Shown here: positions 39,172-47,256 of the stretch, piece after piece | Layout: each line of letters begins with the position of its first letter | How positions within the stretch are numbered: position 1 is the stretch's first letter | Assembly: GCA_027450145.1 (NCBI GenBank) | Contig: DAIDKH010000032.1 | Location: forward strand, 1 to 47,722 | DNA length: 47,722 nt | Reading direction: 5' to 3' | From: Chthonomonadaceae bacterium | GTDB taxonomy: Bacteria > Armatimonadota > Chthonomonadetes > Chthonomonadales > Chthonomonadaceae | The notes under the pieces: generated by a model | What the model saw: the letters and a program-made list of their open reading frames with translations, nothing else | The model's database searches: none | Told to the model about the DNA's origin: nothing | Made by a program: the position numbers and the translations under genes

Positions 39172-39185
39172 AAATACGCGTATTT
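39172..39185. promoter_or_regulatory. 14-bp palindrome upstream of the fucosidase gene
   Basis: AAATACGCGTATTT is a perfect palindrome with a central CG, as in LacI-family operators. It lies in a 237-base gap before the GH29 gene, the largest in the locus, suggesting a second control point. The core differs from the palindrome at the local LacI gene. Confidence 0.35.
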
Positions 39186-39222
39186 CGTTTATAGTCTCCC
39201 GCATGATGAGGTGCGCACGACA

Positions 39223-41634
39223 TTATCGCGAGTTTAGCGAAATCACGACTTTGGCACCGGTGTAGTGCACCGTGTAGTTCGGTTGCCCCAATCGCACGCC
39301 GGTACCGTTGTGCGCACCAACAACCACGATATGAAATGTTCTACTGGCCAGCATCCCATTAAAGCTTCCGGTTCTACTGCCAATCGTCAACTGCCTTGCA
39401 TTGTCGTTCCAGGTAAATGGAATTACGGAGTATTTACCCTTCTCATAGTTGTATGTGTTGCCTTCATCCTCATACAGCTTGAAGGATCCGCTGGCGCCGC
39501 TGTAAACGCGGATCTCAAGCGGATTTGCGCTCTCATTGGCGTACTGAATAAATGGCCCCATGGGAACGACAGATCCTGCCTTCACATAAATCGGAATCTC
39601 ATTGAGGGGCGTAGCAACTACGTGCGACGTGCCACCAGTGATGGAAGCTCCTGTCCAAAAATCGAACCATTTACCGGCAGGGAAATAGACCGATCGGGTA
39701 ACGGCATTAGCCGTTGTTACAGGATTGATCATAAATGCTGGACCAAAAAGGAACTGATCTTTTATGTTGTACACGTTTGGATCGTTTTGGTAATCAAACA
39801 CCAACGGTCGCATAATTGTGTAACCTTGGCTGGTAACTTTCCATGCCAAAGAATAAATGTAGGGCATCAACCGGTAGCGAAGGTTATCAAATTTCAACAG
39901 TGTCGCCTTCGTGGTATCGCTCCAGCTATCGCTATACAGTTCTCTTGTGCCACCGCCATGTATTCGAAAAATTGGGCAAAATGTGCCGTATTCAAACCAG
40001 CGTGTGAACAGCTCATTGTTTGCGCTGGTCTTCCAGTTCTTGGTATGTCCCCAATAGCCGCCAATGTCTGTTGTCCAGTAGGGCATGCCAGCACTTGCAA
40101 AATTAAGGCCAGCGGGAATCTGCCTCTGTAACGTGGCAAAATTGCACTGGATATCTCCTGACCAGCAGGTGGTAGCGTACCTCTGCTGCCCGGCAAATGC
40201 GCTGCGGGTAAGTATGTAGACCCGTTTGCCATGGGGACCTACGGTGCGCCATCCGTCATAAAGCGCGCGACTGTGCTCTAACGGATAGGCATTGATATTT
40301 AGTACACCTTTGCCCAGAGAAGTGTTTACTGTGCGCATATTAAAGGCGTCAGGATAAGGCTGCGGCTCTGTGTTGTCGGCCCAAATTCCATCCCAGCCAT
40401 ATTTGCCCAACAGGTCGTCATAAATCTGGCGATAAACCACAGCCCGTGCTTTCGCGTTAAATGAATCGTAAAAGTGGTGCGTTCCTGTGCTAGGATAAAA
40501 CGCACCCAGGCGGTTGATTTCGTTGAAGTTATGATCCTCTCCAGGATTAGTCGGATTGGCCACATCCTCATACACCGGCCAAATGGAAATCATTCCATGT
40601 ATGTGGGCGTTATGAAAGTCGGTTAACAGGGCTTTAGGGTTGGGATAGCGGGCAGGATTCATGATATGAGAACCCCATGCAAACGGGCTCCAGTAATCCC
40701 AGTCCTGCACAATACAGTCTAGCGGAATGTGGTTGTTACGATACCCATTTTTCACGGCCTCAAGTTCCGCCTGACTGTTGTACTTGTCTTTTGACTGAAA
40801 CAGACCATATGCCCATTTGGGGAACATTGGCGCAGCACCCGTGGCGACTCTGTACAGAGATACTACTTTGCCTAGGCTTGGTCCATAAAAGAAGTAGTAG
40901 TCCACCATGTTACCGCACTGCGAAACGTAACGAAATTCGGTGTCATTATCCACATCGCCGTAGAAATCTGATGGCGAGGCGTTGTCCCAAAAGAGGCCGT
41001 ATCCCCGGTTGGAGACCAGCACTGGAATATTGATCTCGGTATTGGCGTTAAGAATATGCTCATTGGCGCCTTTAAGATCTAAAATGTCATCCTGGTGCTG
41101 CCCCAAACCATATAGGGCCTCGCTGGCGGGGGATTGGTAGAGGTTTTCTATCCGGTTCGTGTTTACGCCACTTACCTCGTCTGGAGTAACAGATTTGCTG
41201 TTTTCACCGGCTTCGGCAAGTATTACGTGGTTTTTAAGGTCTGCAAAGGTGATCGATCCCGTATTCCTGCTCACACTTACCTTAAGGCTGGAGGTTTGGA
41301 TGGTAATACTTGCCGCACTACCGTGAACATGGAACCGTGGTTTACCCCAGATTCTGTTGACGGAGAGTGAATGCTTGATGGGTAAACTGGCGGCAGGAGC
41401 ATATTCTACGCGAATAATGTCGCCTTCACACACTTGAACTCGCATGACGCCTCGGCTTAACGAGAATGTCACCCCTTGCGCATCTGTTTTGTAACGGACT
41501 ACAGACAGGTTCGAAGCAATATTGCTGTCATTTGGTAAGCTGCGCACTACCTGGCCTGAGGCATGCGAACTAACGGTTGCTGCCACCATAGCCAGCAACA
41601 ATGTTCCAACTAAGTACCCGCGTAGTGTGTGCAT
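39223..41634 (-). CDS. Secreted GH31 alpha-glycosidase, probable alpha-xylosidase
   Basis: The 803-residue protein starts at ATG 41634 with GAGAGG upstream and a signal peptide ending near SSHAS. The N-terminal galactose-mutarotase-like domain and GH31 barrel are complete: CIVQDWDYWSPFAWG, the nucleophile Asp in DGIWADNTEPQPY, and the acid/base Asp in CWSGDIQ. The C-terminal sandwich ends with KLYEDEGNTYNYEKG. The WADNTEP version fits the alpha-xylosidase-type branch better than maltase-type (WxDMNE), but this is not proof. With the fucosidase it points to xyloglucan side-chain removal. Confidence 0.9.
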   Translation of the reverse strand: MHTLRGYLVGTLLLAMVAATVSSHASGQVVRSLPNDSNIASNLSVVRYKTDAQGVTFSLSRGVMRVQVCEGDIIRVEYAPAASLPIKHSLSVNRIWGKPRFHVHGSAASITIQTSSLKVSVSRNTGSITFADLKNHVILAEAGENSKSVTPDEVSGVNTNRIENLYQSPASEALYGLGQHQDDILDLKGANEHILNANTEINIPVLVSNRGYGLFWDNASPSDFYGDVDNDTEFRYVSQCGNMVDYYFFYGPSLGKVVSLYRVATGAAPMFPKWAYGLFQSKDKYNSQAELEAVKNGYRNNHIPLDCIVQDWDYWSPFAWGSHIMNPARYPNPKALLTDFHNAHIHGMISIWPVYEDVANPTNPGEDHNFNEINRLGAFYPSTGTHHFYDSFNAKARAVVYRQIYDDLLGKYGWDGIWADNTEPQPYPDAFNMRTVNTSLGKGVLNINAYPLEHSRALYDGWRTVGPHGKRVYILTRSAFAGQQRYATTCWSGDIQCNFATLQRQIPAGLNFASAGMPYWTTDIGGYWGHTKNWKTSANNELFTRWFEYGTFCPIFRIHGGGTRELYSDSWSDTTKATLLKFDNLRYRLMPYIYSLAWKVTSQGYTIMRPLVFDYQNDPNVYNIKDQFLFGPAFMINPVTTANAVTRSVYFPAGKWFDFWTGASITGGTSHVVATPLNEIPIYVKAGSVVPMGPFIQYANESANPLEIRVYSGASGSFKLYEDEGNTYNYEKGKYSVIPFTWNDNARQLTIGSRTGSFNGMLASRTFHIVVVGAHNGTGVRLGQPNYTVHYTGAKVVISLNSR

Positions 41635-41660
41635 TAAAGTACCATCCTCTCATGGGTCGT

Positions 41661-41683
41661 AACTACCTGCCGGTGAGGTAGTT
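41661..41683 (-). terminator. Short hairpin between GH43 and GH31 genes
   Basis: AACTACCT (41661-41668) and AGGTAGTT (41676-41683) form an 8-bp stem in the 84-base gap. No U-tract follows on the minus strand; it may adjust expression within the operon. Confidence 0.4.
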
Positions 41684-41718
41684 AACAAAACCTTGCAGTA
41701 GACGCACCAGCCAGGTTG

Positions 41719-43383
41719 CTAGTGTCCACCAGCTAGTGCAGCCAGCGACAGCGAACCGCTCTCGTGGAAGTAATCTACGTCTAGCCAGCCACGGCTTGCC
41801 GCTGGGTTATAATCAAAGATGCCAAAGCGCTCACCCTGAAACGTCGCTAATGTAAAATGCATTGGAAACGGCTTTCCAAGCGTCTCGAATTTTTGGCCGT
41901 CCAGGCTGTAACTGAATTCCGCCAGGTTGGTTCGAAAGTCGCAATGAACAGCAAGCCAAATCGTTTCAGCGCGCACACCGGCAACGGTGTTCGTGACATC
42001 CTCCGAGGGCGCCTGAAGGTTGCCATTGTGATTTACCACTCGCACAATCCTCATGCCTTTCGCCCCGCGGTAAACACCAATGTAACCAAAATACTGCTCC
42101 AGGAGGCACAGCCCAGCACGATCTCCTGCCCTAAGGTGACTGACATCGACCTTTATCACACCGGAACACACTGGGCCCATGGTGCGTTGGGTGAGGGTGT
42201 TGCGGGCATTCGTAAGGTTAGGAGCGGTCTGTGTGTAGAGGCGAAGGTAACCGGGCCTGGCAGTGAGTGACCACTTTGAGTCGTCAGGATTGTGATTCCA
42301 CTGCCACTGCATCGCCAGGGTCGTGCCTGTAAAGTCATCGGAAGATGGCGGTGAAGCAATTGCCGAAGTCACAAGCGCGGGTTTTTTACTGGTCACAGGG
42401 AAACCAGGTTCATTAGGCTCCCCAAAATAGGGCCAGCCGTTGCTCCAGGTGATTGGGCCGAGCCACATCGTCCTACCCACTGGCCCTGTATCCGCAAGCG
42501 AAAAGCCCCACCAGTCGCCGTTAGGGAGCTGCACAATACCGCCCTGGTGAGGAGCATGCCACGGCATCTGGTTTGCACATACAGTAGTGCTGGTGAACGG
42601 CCCATCGCGGTGCGGAGAGCGCGAGCAGGCAATGGTCGCGTTCATAGAGTAGACCGCATTAAAGACGTAATAGGTGCCGTGGATCTTGTAGGCGTGCGAG
42701 CCCTCGCCGTCGTGGTGCGGTAGAGTAAAAGCCGGGGTATTAGAGATAACTCGCGTGAGGTCCTTGTTCAATACGGCAACAGAAATCCTGCCGCCGGTGC
42801 CATTGTAAACCAGGGGTGTGCCGTCGTCGTCAAACATCAGCCCCGGGTCAAATAGATAGCCGTTCAGGTGGTTCATCTTCCAGGGTCCCGCAGGGTGGGG
42901 GGCGCGAAAGACCACGGTTCCGGCGTTCTGAATATTGTCCACAATGTAAAACGTTCCATCGTGGTAACGCAGGCTTGGCGCCCACACTCCCTGCGCGTAC
43001 TCACTGCCGCCTATTAAGTTGTACTTGGAACCGAAAGGCAGCCTGTTGGCCGCGTAGCCCGCGATGTTCCAATGAACGAGATCACGAGAGTGCAGGATCT
43101 CCAGCCCCGGCACGCTCACAAAGGTGGTAGTAACGAGGTAAAAGTCTTTACCAACACGGATGATGTCGGGATCAGGATAGTCGCCATAGAGCACAGGATT
43201 GGTGAAAGTCCCATTCCCATTATCCGCTGAAAGACCGCGTACCGTGGTCGTAGGAGTTGGCGGAGCGGTTTGCGCCGCTGCCGTGAGCGGCAAGAGGCTC
43301 ATTCCCAACAGTGAGCAGAGCGCTGTGGTTAGGCCAACAAGGGCACTATGCCTGGTCAGCGGGAAGTTGATACTGCAAAACAT
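41719..43383 (-). CDS. Secreted GH43 beta-xylosidase/arabinofuranosidase
   Basis: The protein is 554 residues from ATG 43383, six bases after AAGG, with a signal peptide ending near TAAAQ. The GH43 acids appear in GDYPDPDIIRVG (base), YLFDPGLMFDDDG (pKa) and HHDGEGSHAYKI (acid Glu). From about 345 a concanavalin-like C-terminal sandwich (SSDDFTGTTLAMQWQWNHNP... RPGYLRLYT) matches XynB3-type beta-xylosidases. It is first of the hydrolase genes after lacI. A short palindrome, GCAAC-A-GTTGC (43427-43437), lies in the gap before it and could be an operator. Confidence 0.93.
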   Translation of the reverse strand: MFCSINFPLTRHSALVGLTTALCSLLGMSLLPLTAAAQTAPPTPTTTVRGLSADNGNGTFTNPVLYGDYPDPDIIRVGKDFYLVTTTFVSVPGLEILHSRDLVHWNIAGYAANRLPFGSKYNLIGGSEYAQGVWAPSLRYHDGTFYIVDNIQNAGTVVFRAPHPAGPWKMNHLNGYLFDPGLMFDDDGTPLVYNGTGGRISVAVLNKDLTRVISNTPAFTLPHHDGEGSHAYKIHGTYYVFNAVYSMNATIACSRSPHRDGPFTSTTVCANQMPWHAPHQGGIVQLPNGDWWGFSLADTGPVGRTMWLGPITWSNGWPYFGEPNEPGFPVTSKKPALVTSAIASPPSSDDFTGTTLAMQWQWNHNPDDSKWSLTARPGYLRLYTQTAPNLTNARNTLTQRTMGPVCSGVIKVDVSHLRAGDRAGLCLLEQYFGYIGVYRGAKGMRIVRVVNHNGNLQAPSEDVTNTVAGVRAETIWLAVHCDFRTNLAEFSYSLDGQKFETLGKPFPMHFTLATFQGERFGIFDYNPAASRGWLDVDYFHESGSLSLAALAGGH

Positions 43384-43491
43384 AAGAAGCCTTGTACTCC
43401 TTGTTGCATGGCCGGTTTATGATAAAGCAACAGTTGCAATTGGGCCGAGTTTACTGCTAATGTACAGTTCTACCTGCATCTGCACGCCGTT

Positions 43492-44595
43492 TTAATGGGG
43501 TACAGAACCAGTTGACCCCCGTACAATGAGGCCCGAGGGGACGGCAATCTCTCGGGGTGCCGGGTCGAAACCAGCCTTAAGGCTGTTCACCAGTTCCCGC
43601 ATCGCGACCTGCCCCATCTCTTCCCAAGGCGAAGCGCACGTTGTGAGCGGTGGATTGCTAAGCCATGCCGCGCTAAGATCGGAAAAGCCGACAACCGAAA
43701 TGTCTTGCGGAACCCTAAGGCCCCGGCGCTGGCAGGCCTGTATCGCCACAAGGGCAGCTTCATCGCGCCAGCAAAAGATTGCAGTTGGGCGGCCAGCAGG
43801 ATGATCCAACAGGTTACCGGCAGCCGTCAGTCCCGATTCGACGTCATGCTCTACGGAAGCGCCGCGGCCGTAAACCGACATCCGTTCCCGAGCAATGTAC
43901 CCATCCGGAACCTCAAGGCCTCGCAATGCCATTTCGCCAAGAAAAAAACCCTCTCGGTTCAACATTCCCTCCGTTGGCTGCGATTCAAAGCCGCTAGAGA
44001 TGAATGCGATTCGCCTGTGCCCCAGAGCAACAAGATGAGAAATTGCCTCATGACAACCTACCGCGTCGTCGGCCGATACTCGAATACCGTAGGGTTGCGG
44101 CACCCACTCGTCCACCGTTACTACAGCCATCCCTGCGCGAATAACTTCCTCATAGAGCGGTCTTTTGTCGAGCACCACGCGCAGCATGAGGCCCTCCAAT
44201 CGCAGTTCCATGCACTGGCGTATGCGCTCGTTAAAAGTCTCAGCCGTGACCGACAGAACCTTGAGCGTAAAGCCTTCGTGCTCAGCGGCTGCCATTGCAC
44301 CCACCATCGTATGCCAATATGGCTCGTAGTGAACGTCGTCGACTATGTAGCCAATCATGCCAGATTTGCCGGTTCGAACGGATCGCGCCAGCGCATTGGC
44401 TCTGTAGCCCAGTTCGCGCGCAGCATCCAGTACACGCTGTTGCGTCTCAGGGCGTATCTGCATCTCCGCCGCCCTGCCGTTCAATACATGTGTCACCGTG
44501 GCTCGCGACAAACCAGCCTTGGCAGCCACCATAGCGGCAGTTACAGGCCCAGAGCGTGACAGTTGCGGAGCATCCTCTTCATGACGCCTTACCAT
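43492..44595 (-). CDS. LacI-family repressor of the hemicellulose locus
   Basis: The 367-residue protein has a helix-turn-helix (about 18-45, VTAAMVAAKAGLSRATVTHVLNG), hinge helix ANALARSVR and a sugar-binding domain (IGYIVDDVHYE, RIAFISSGFES, AIFCWRDEAALVAI, SVVGFSD). It heads the co-directional run of secreted hydrolases and presumably senses a xylan or xyloglucan oligosaccharide or sugar. A perfect palindrome covers its own transcription start. The second LacI of the window (21736-22779) is a distinct, non-duplicate protein. Confidence 0.94.
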   Translation of the reverse strand: MVRRHEEDAPQLSRSGPVTAAMVAAKAGLSRATVTHVLNGRAAEMQIRPETQQRVLDAARELGYRANALARSVRTGKSGMIGYIVDDVHYEPYWHTMVGAMAAAEHEGFTLKVLSVTAETFNERIRQCMELRLEGLMLRVVLDKRPLYEEVIRAGMAVVTVDEWVPQPYGIRVSADDAVGCHEAISHLVALGHRRIAFISSGFESQPTEGMLNREGFFLGEMALRGLEVPDGYIARERMSVYGRGASVEHDVESGLTAAGNLLDHPAGRPTAIFCWRDEAALVAIQACQRRGLRVPQDISVVGFSDLSAAWLSNPPLTTCASPWEEMGQVAMRELVNSLKAGFDPAPREIAVPSGLIVRGSTGSVPH

Positions 44596-44636
44596 CTCTT
44601 AGCGCCTCGCACATTCGCGAAAAGCGCAATCGCCCA

Positions 44637-44686
44637 ACTATCACGTGATAGTCTGCATTCTAACATAAGAGGCGCATGTAAGTCAA
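44637..44686 (-). promoter_or_regulatory. Promoter and operator of the locus lacI gene
   Basis: On the minus strand, TTGACT (44686-44681) and TAGAAT (44662-44657) are 18 bases apart. ACTATCACGTGATAGT at 44637-44652, a perfect 16-base palindrome with central CG, overlaps the expected start point. This is the classic position for an autorepressing LacI protein. Confidence 0.65.
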
Positions 44687-44689
44687 TAT

Positions 44690-45110
44690 AGCAAATTACT
44701 GCCGTTAAAATGGCTGTCACCTCTATTGCATTAGAATTTGAAAGAAAACGGGCCGGGTGGAAACACGCGAAAACTGTGTCCGCACTTTCTCAACATGGTA
44801 CCCGTTTATTCAGTACACAGGGGCCACGAACGCGGCAGGTTAAGGATTTCCCTCACGCTTTTTGTAGCCTCGTTCCCATCCCCAGCTGGAACAGCTTGGC
44901 GGCGGCGCAAAATAAAATAGAAATGTGGTGCGGTGAGGCTCTGAACAGCTTTACCAGGATGCGCCCATTTTTGCGCCCATCTTGGCAATATCTCACTGCA
45001 TGGCTTCTATATCGCTACAATCTAAGTGCTGTTCATTAAGCGAGAACGGCCTGTCATACGAGGCAGTTCATCCGTAAGTGACCACGGAATATCCACGATA
45101 AACGCAAGAT
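44690..45110. other. Intergenic region, no supported gene
   Basis: An open frame of 109 codons on the plus strand (44710-45039) has no ribosome site, atypical composition and no recognisable domain, so I do not call it. The segment around 44868-44896 contains CGTTCCCATCCCCAGCTGGA, loosely like a dispersed GTTCCCAAGCTCCAGCTTGG-type repeat I recall from other genomes. Nothing else was seen. Confidence 0.4.
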
Positions 45111-45241
45111 GAATATGCCGACGATATCGGCATATCGTAAAAACATGCCGATATTTTTCGTTTTTATCGGCATATTAACCCCAATGAGCCGCTTAAAATG
45201 GCGATCCCAATGATGAATTCCTAATTGGTTAGCAGGTCAAA
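45111..45241. repeat. Direct repeat copy A with nested palindromes (Fic 3' side)
   Basis: About 130 bases are repeated at 46954-47085; the first ~105 bases differ at only a few positions. It contains ATATGCCGA/TCGGCATAT arms around CGATA, then ATGCCGATA/TATCGGCAT arms around an 11-base spacer. Read on the minus strand, the second stem is followed by GTTTTT, so it also works as an intrinsic terminator for the Fic gene. The repeat runs into the last codons of that gene. Confidence 0.85.
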
Positions 45242-46378
45242 AAACGGCTTGTTTAAATAATACGCCTCGCGCCCTACAGAGATTCGCGGCGACAGTACCC
45301 CAATGTCGCTGAGCCGTTTCAAATATTTTGAGGCGGCGTCTCGCTTCGCAATGCCAGCCTCCTCCAGAAACGAAATTTTACAGTAGGGTTGAGCAAATAG
45401 CACATCCATAAGGTCTGGACGATAAATACGCGGCAACTCACTCTTAACCTTTTCGCTGGTCTCCTGCATCAACGCTCGGATTTTTTGAATACGAAGATGA
45501 GTTGCAATGGCCGTTTTCTCTATTCCACGCAAGAGGAATAGCGTCCAGTTTTCCCAATCTCCGTGTGTTGTGACGCGTCGCAACCCTTCGTAGTATTCGC
45601 CCTTATTCTCTATAATGTATCGGCTGAGGTACAGAACTGGAACATCCAGCAGCCCTGTAGAGATCAGGTAAAGGATGTTGAGAATGCGACCCGTTCGCCC
45701 GTTGCCGTCGGAGAATGGATGGATCGCCTCAAACTGATAGTGCACTGCCGCCATCTTAACCAGTGGGTCAATGTCATCTGCACTGTGAATAAACTGCTCC
45801 AACGCAGCCAGTTTGTCGCGGATAATATTTTCACCGTATGGCGGGGTATAGATAACGGTGCCGGTCTTGTCGTTGACAATTTTTGTACCGGGGATCCTGC
45901 GTATTCCAGCAGTATTTTGCTTAATAACTTGTACTATCTCTTCAAACAGAGACGTGCATAGTGGTCGTCCGTTTTTGATCTCATCAATCCCATACCAAAG
46001 AGCATCGTTGTAGCGCAATACCTCCTTCGTCGCAGGATCAGTCCTATCTGTTTCACCTGCAAATGCGCGGTAGAGTTCGTCGTTGGTCGTTACGATGTTT
46101 TCGATCTCAGACGATAGCTTAGCTTCTTGCAGGCCAATGGTTCTTACCAAAACAGCCTGGTTTGGTATTAGGTTTCCGGCTCCTTTCAGTTCTGCTAGTG
46201 CACGGCCCGCAGCTGTCGTCTGCTTGAGGACTGATTTAGTTTCCAGGTTCACGTCTTTCGGCGGAAGATCTGGCAGGTTGTTGTAAGGGTCGTTAGGATC
46301 AACCTCTAATATCACCGTACCCTCCTGGTTTGTGGGCCTGCCTTCAGGTCCTTTGCCAGATTCGCTCTTCTGGTTCAT
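45221..46378 (-). CDS. Class II Fic-family protein with C-terminal winged helix
   Basis: The 385-residue protein contains the complete Fic core HPFSDGNGRTGR, giving a catalytic His and an ATP-phosphate loop, and the substrate flap near KTGTVIYTPPYGEN. The N-terminal inhibitory helix has S-x3-E-N in LSSEIENI, so it is a self-inhibited class II enzyme with no separate antitoxin needed. The C-terminal 80 residues (DVLFAQPYCKISFLEEAG... KYLKRLSDIGVLSPR) form a winged helix. Fic enzymes transfer AMP to protein hydroxyls. The start at 46378 follows AGGGA. Its promoter is covered by the same palindrome found in the flanking repeats, suggesting autoregulation through the winged helix. Confidence 0.92.
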   Translation of the reverse strand: MNQKSESGKGPEGRPTNQEGTVILEVDPNDPYNNLPDLPPKDVNLETKSVLKQTTAAGRALAELKGAGNLIPNQAVLVRTIGLQEAKLSSEIENIVTTNDELYRAFAGETDRTDPATKEVLRYNDALWYGIDEIKNGRPLCTSLFEEIVQVIKQNTAGIRRIPGTKIVNDKTGTVIYTPPYGENIIRDKLAALEQFIHSADDIDPLVKMAAVHYQFEAIHPFSDGNGRTGRILNILYLISTGLLDVPVLYLSRYIIENKGEYYEGLRRVTTHGDWENWTLFLLRGIEKTAIATHLRIQKIRALMQETSEKVKSELPRIYRPDLMDVLFAQPYCKISFLEEAGIAKRDAASKYLKRLSDIGVLSPRISVGREAYYLNKPFFDLLTN

Positions 46379-46428
46379 GTAGCGTAGTCCCTAATACATG
46401 GAGAGTTGATACCATGATACGCTGTTGC

Positions 46429-46467
46429 ATTATAATATGCCGATTTTTACCCAATTTATCGGCATAT
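46429..46467 (-). promoter_or_regulatory. Fic promoter overlapped by an ATGCCGAT palindrome
   Basis: On the minus strand, TATAAT lies at 46434-46429. ATATGCCGAT (46435-46444) and ATCGGCATAT (46458-46467) are perfect 10-base arms with a 13-base spacer covering the -35 to -10 spacer. The same core occurs twice in each flanking repeat. Confidence 0.7.
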
Positions 46468-46648
46468 TAGACCACTATACCCTGGCCACCGGCATATTGG
46501 CGCAACAAGATTCGTGCAATCCAACGGTGGAAAGCGAGATCCGGCATGGTGTTAACAGCCAACTGTTTAATGGTAAAAGTCGGAGATTACGGCTCGTTGG
46601 TGAGATGTCGCAGTCAGGAAGGGTTCAAGTTTTTCATAGAGGTGAATA

Positions 46649-46900
46649 ATGGAACAGTTCGTTTATGATGGCCTGAAGGAAAACATTGAAGACGCTAAAA
46701 AAGGCAGCTTCTTCACGAAATCTGTCGGGTTCATGATGCTAGGGCGCATTGATTTTGGCGCGGAACGCGGAGATATTTCGTTATCGCAAATGGAGGAACT
46801 GGAGAACATGGTTGTTGCTGACTGCAGATCCAAACATTACCGCGTTATGGTTATCGCGAATACTGACATACCTGACGAGGCATTGGAACATACTCCGTAG
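46649..46900 (+). CDS. Small acidic protein of unknown function
   Basis: The 83-residue frame starts at ATG 46649, six bases after GAGG. MEQFVYDGLKENIEDAKKGS, FMMLGRIDFGAERGDISLSQ and MEELENMVVADCRSKHYRVM give a soluble, mixed helix-strand look, with no membrane segment. I do not recognise a family. It is divergent from the Fic gene and enclosed with it between the two direct repeats, so it may be a partner, such as a modulator or target. That is positional inference only. Confidence 0.55.
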   Translation: MEQFVYDGLKENIEDAKKGSFFTKSVGFMMLGRIDFGAERGDISLSQMEELENMVVADCRSKHYRVMVIANTDIPDEALEHTP

Positions 46901-46953
46901 TTCGTTTTATGTATGAGTAAACAGACTGGCAATTTGCGACCTTCATGCCGTTA

Positions 46954-47085
46954 GAATATGCCGACGATATCGGCATATAGTAAAAACATGCCGATATTTT
47001 TCGTTTTTATCGGCATATGAGCCCCAATGAGCCGCTTAAAATGGCGATCCCAATGATAAATTTCTAATAATTCAGCGGGTCAAAG
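46954..47085. repeat. Direct repeat copy B with nested palindromes
   Basis: This is the second copy of the ~130-base element at 45111-45241, in the same orientation. It includes a degenerate copy of the last Fic codons: TTTGACCCGCTGAATTATTAG on the minus strand against TTTGACCTGCTAACCAATTAG in Fic. A 34-codon minus frame (47080-47184, [20 protein letters not shown]...) ends within it but has no family I know. The copy may mark the 3' end of a lost gene or one border of a duplicated or inserted cassette. Confidence 0.8.
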
Positions 47086-47256
47086 ATCTGAATACTGCAT
47101 TACCTGCAGCGCCAGTTCAGCCTCGCATACACTCTGAAATGCCGCGGCATCATTAGGTCGTACCAGCCTTCCACAAAACTCCATCGCTCTTCATCAAATT
47201 GTTCAATAGGCAGTAATTCAGCTAGTAACATAGCTTTGCGGTGCTATACTGTTTGC

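Noticed and set aside
44868-44896. Possible dispersed GTTCCC...GGAAC repeat
   Set aside because: Only one imperfect copy is in the window, so it cannot be supported as a repeat family here.
44710-45039. 109-codon plus-strand open frame
   Set aside because: No ribosome site, no recognisable domain and unusual composition; likely chance in an intergenic region.
45111-45241. CRISPR-like array because of repeated ATGCCGAT units
   Set aside because: The units are palindromic arms at irregular spacing inside one larger duplicated block, with no uniform repeats and spacers and no cas genes.
46425-46649. 74-codon plus-strand frame before the small gene beside Fic
   Set aside because: It runs through the Fic promoter and operator palindrome and has no Shine-Dalgarno or family resemblance.
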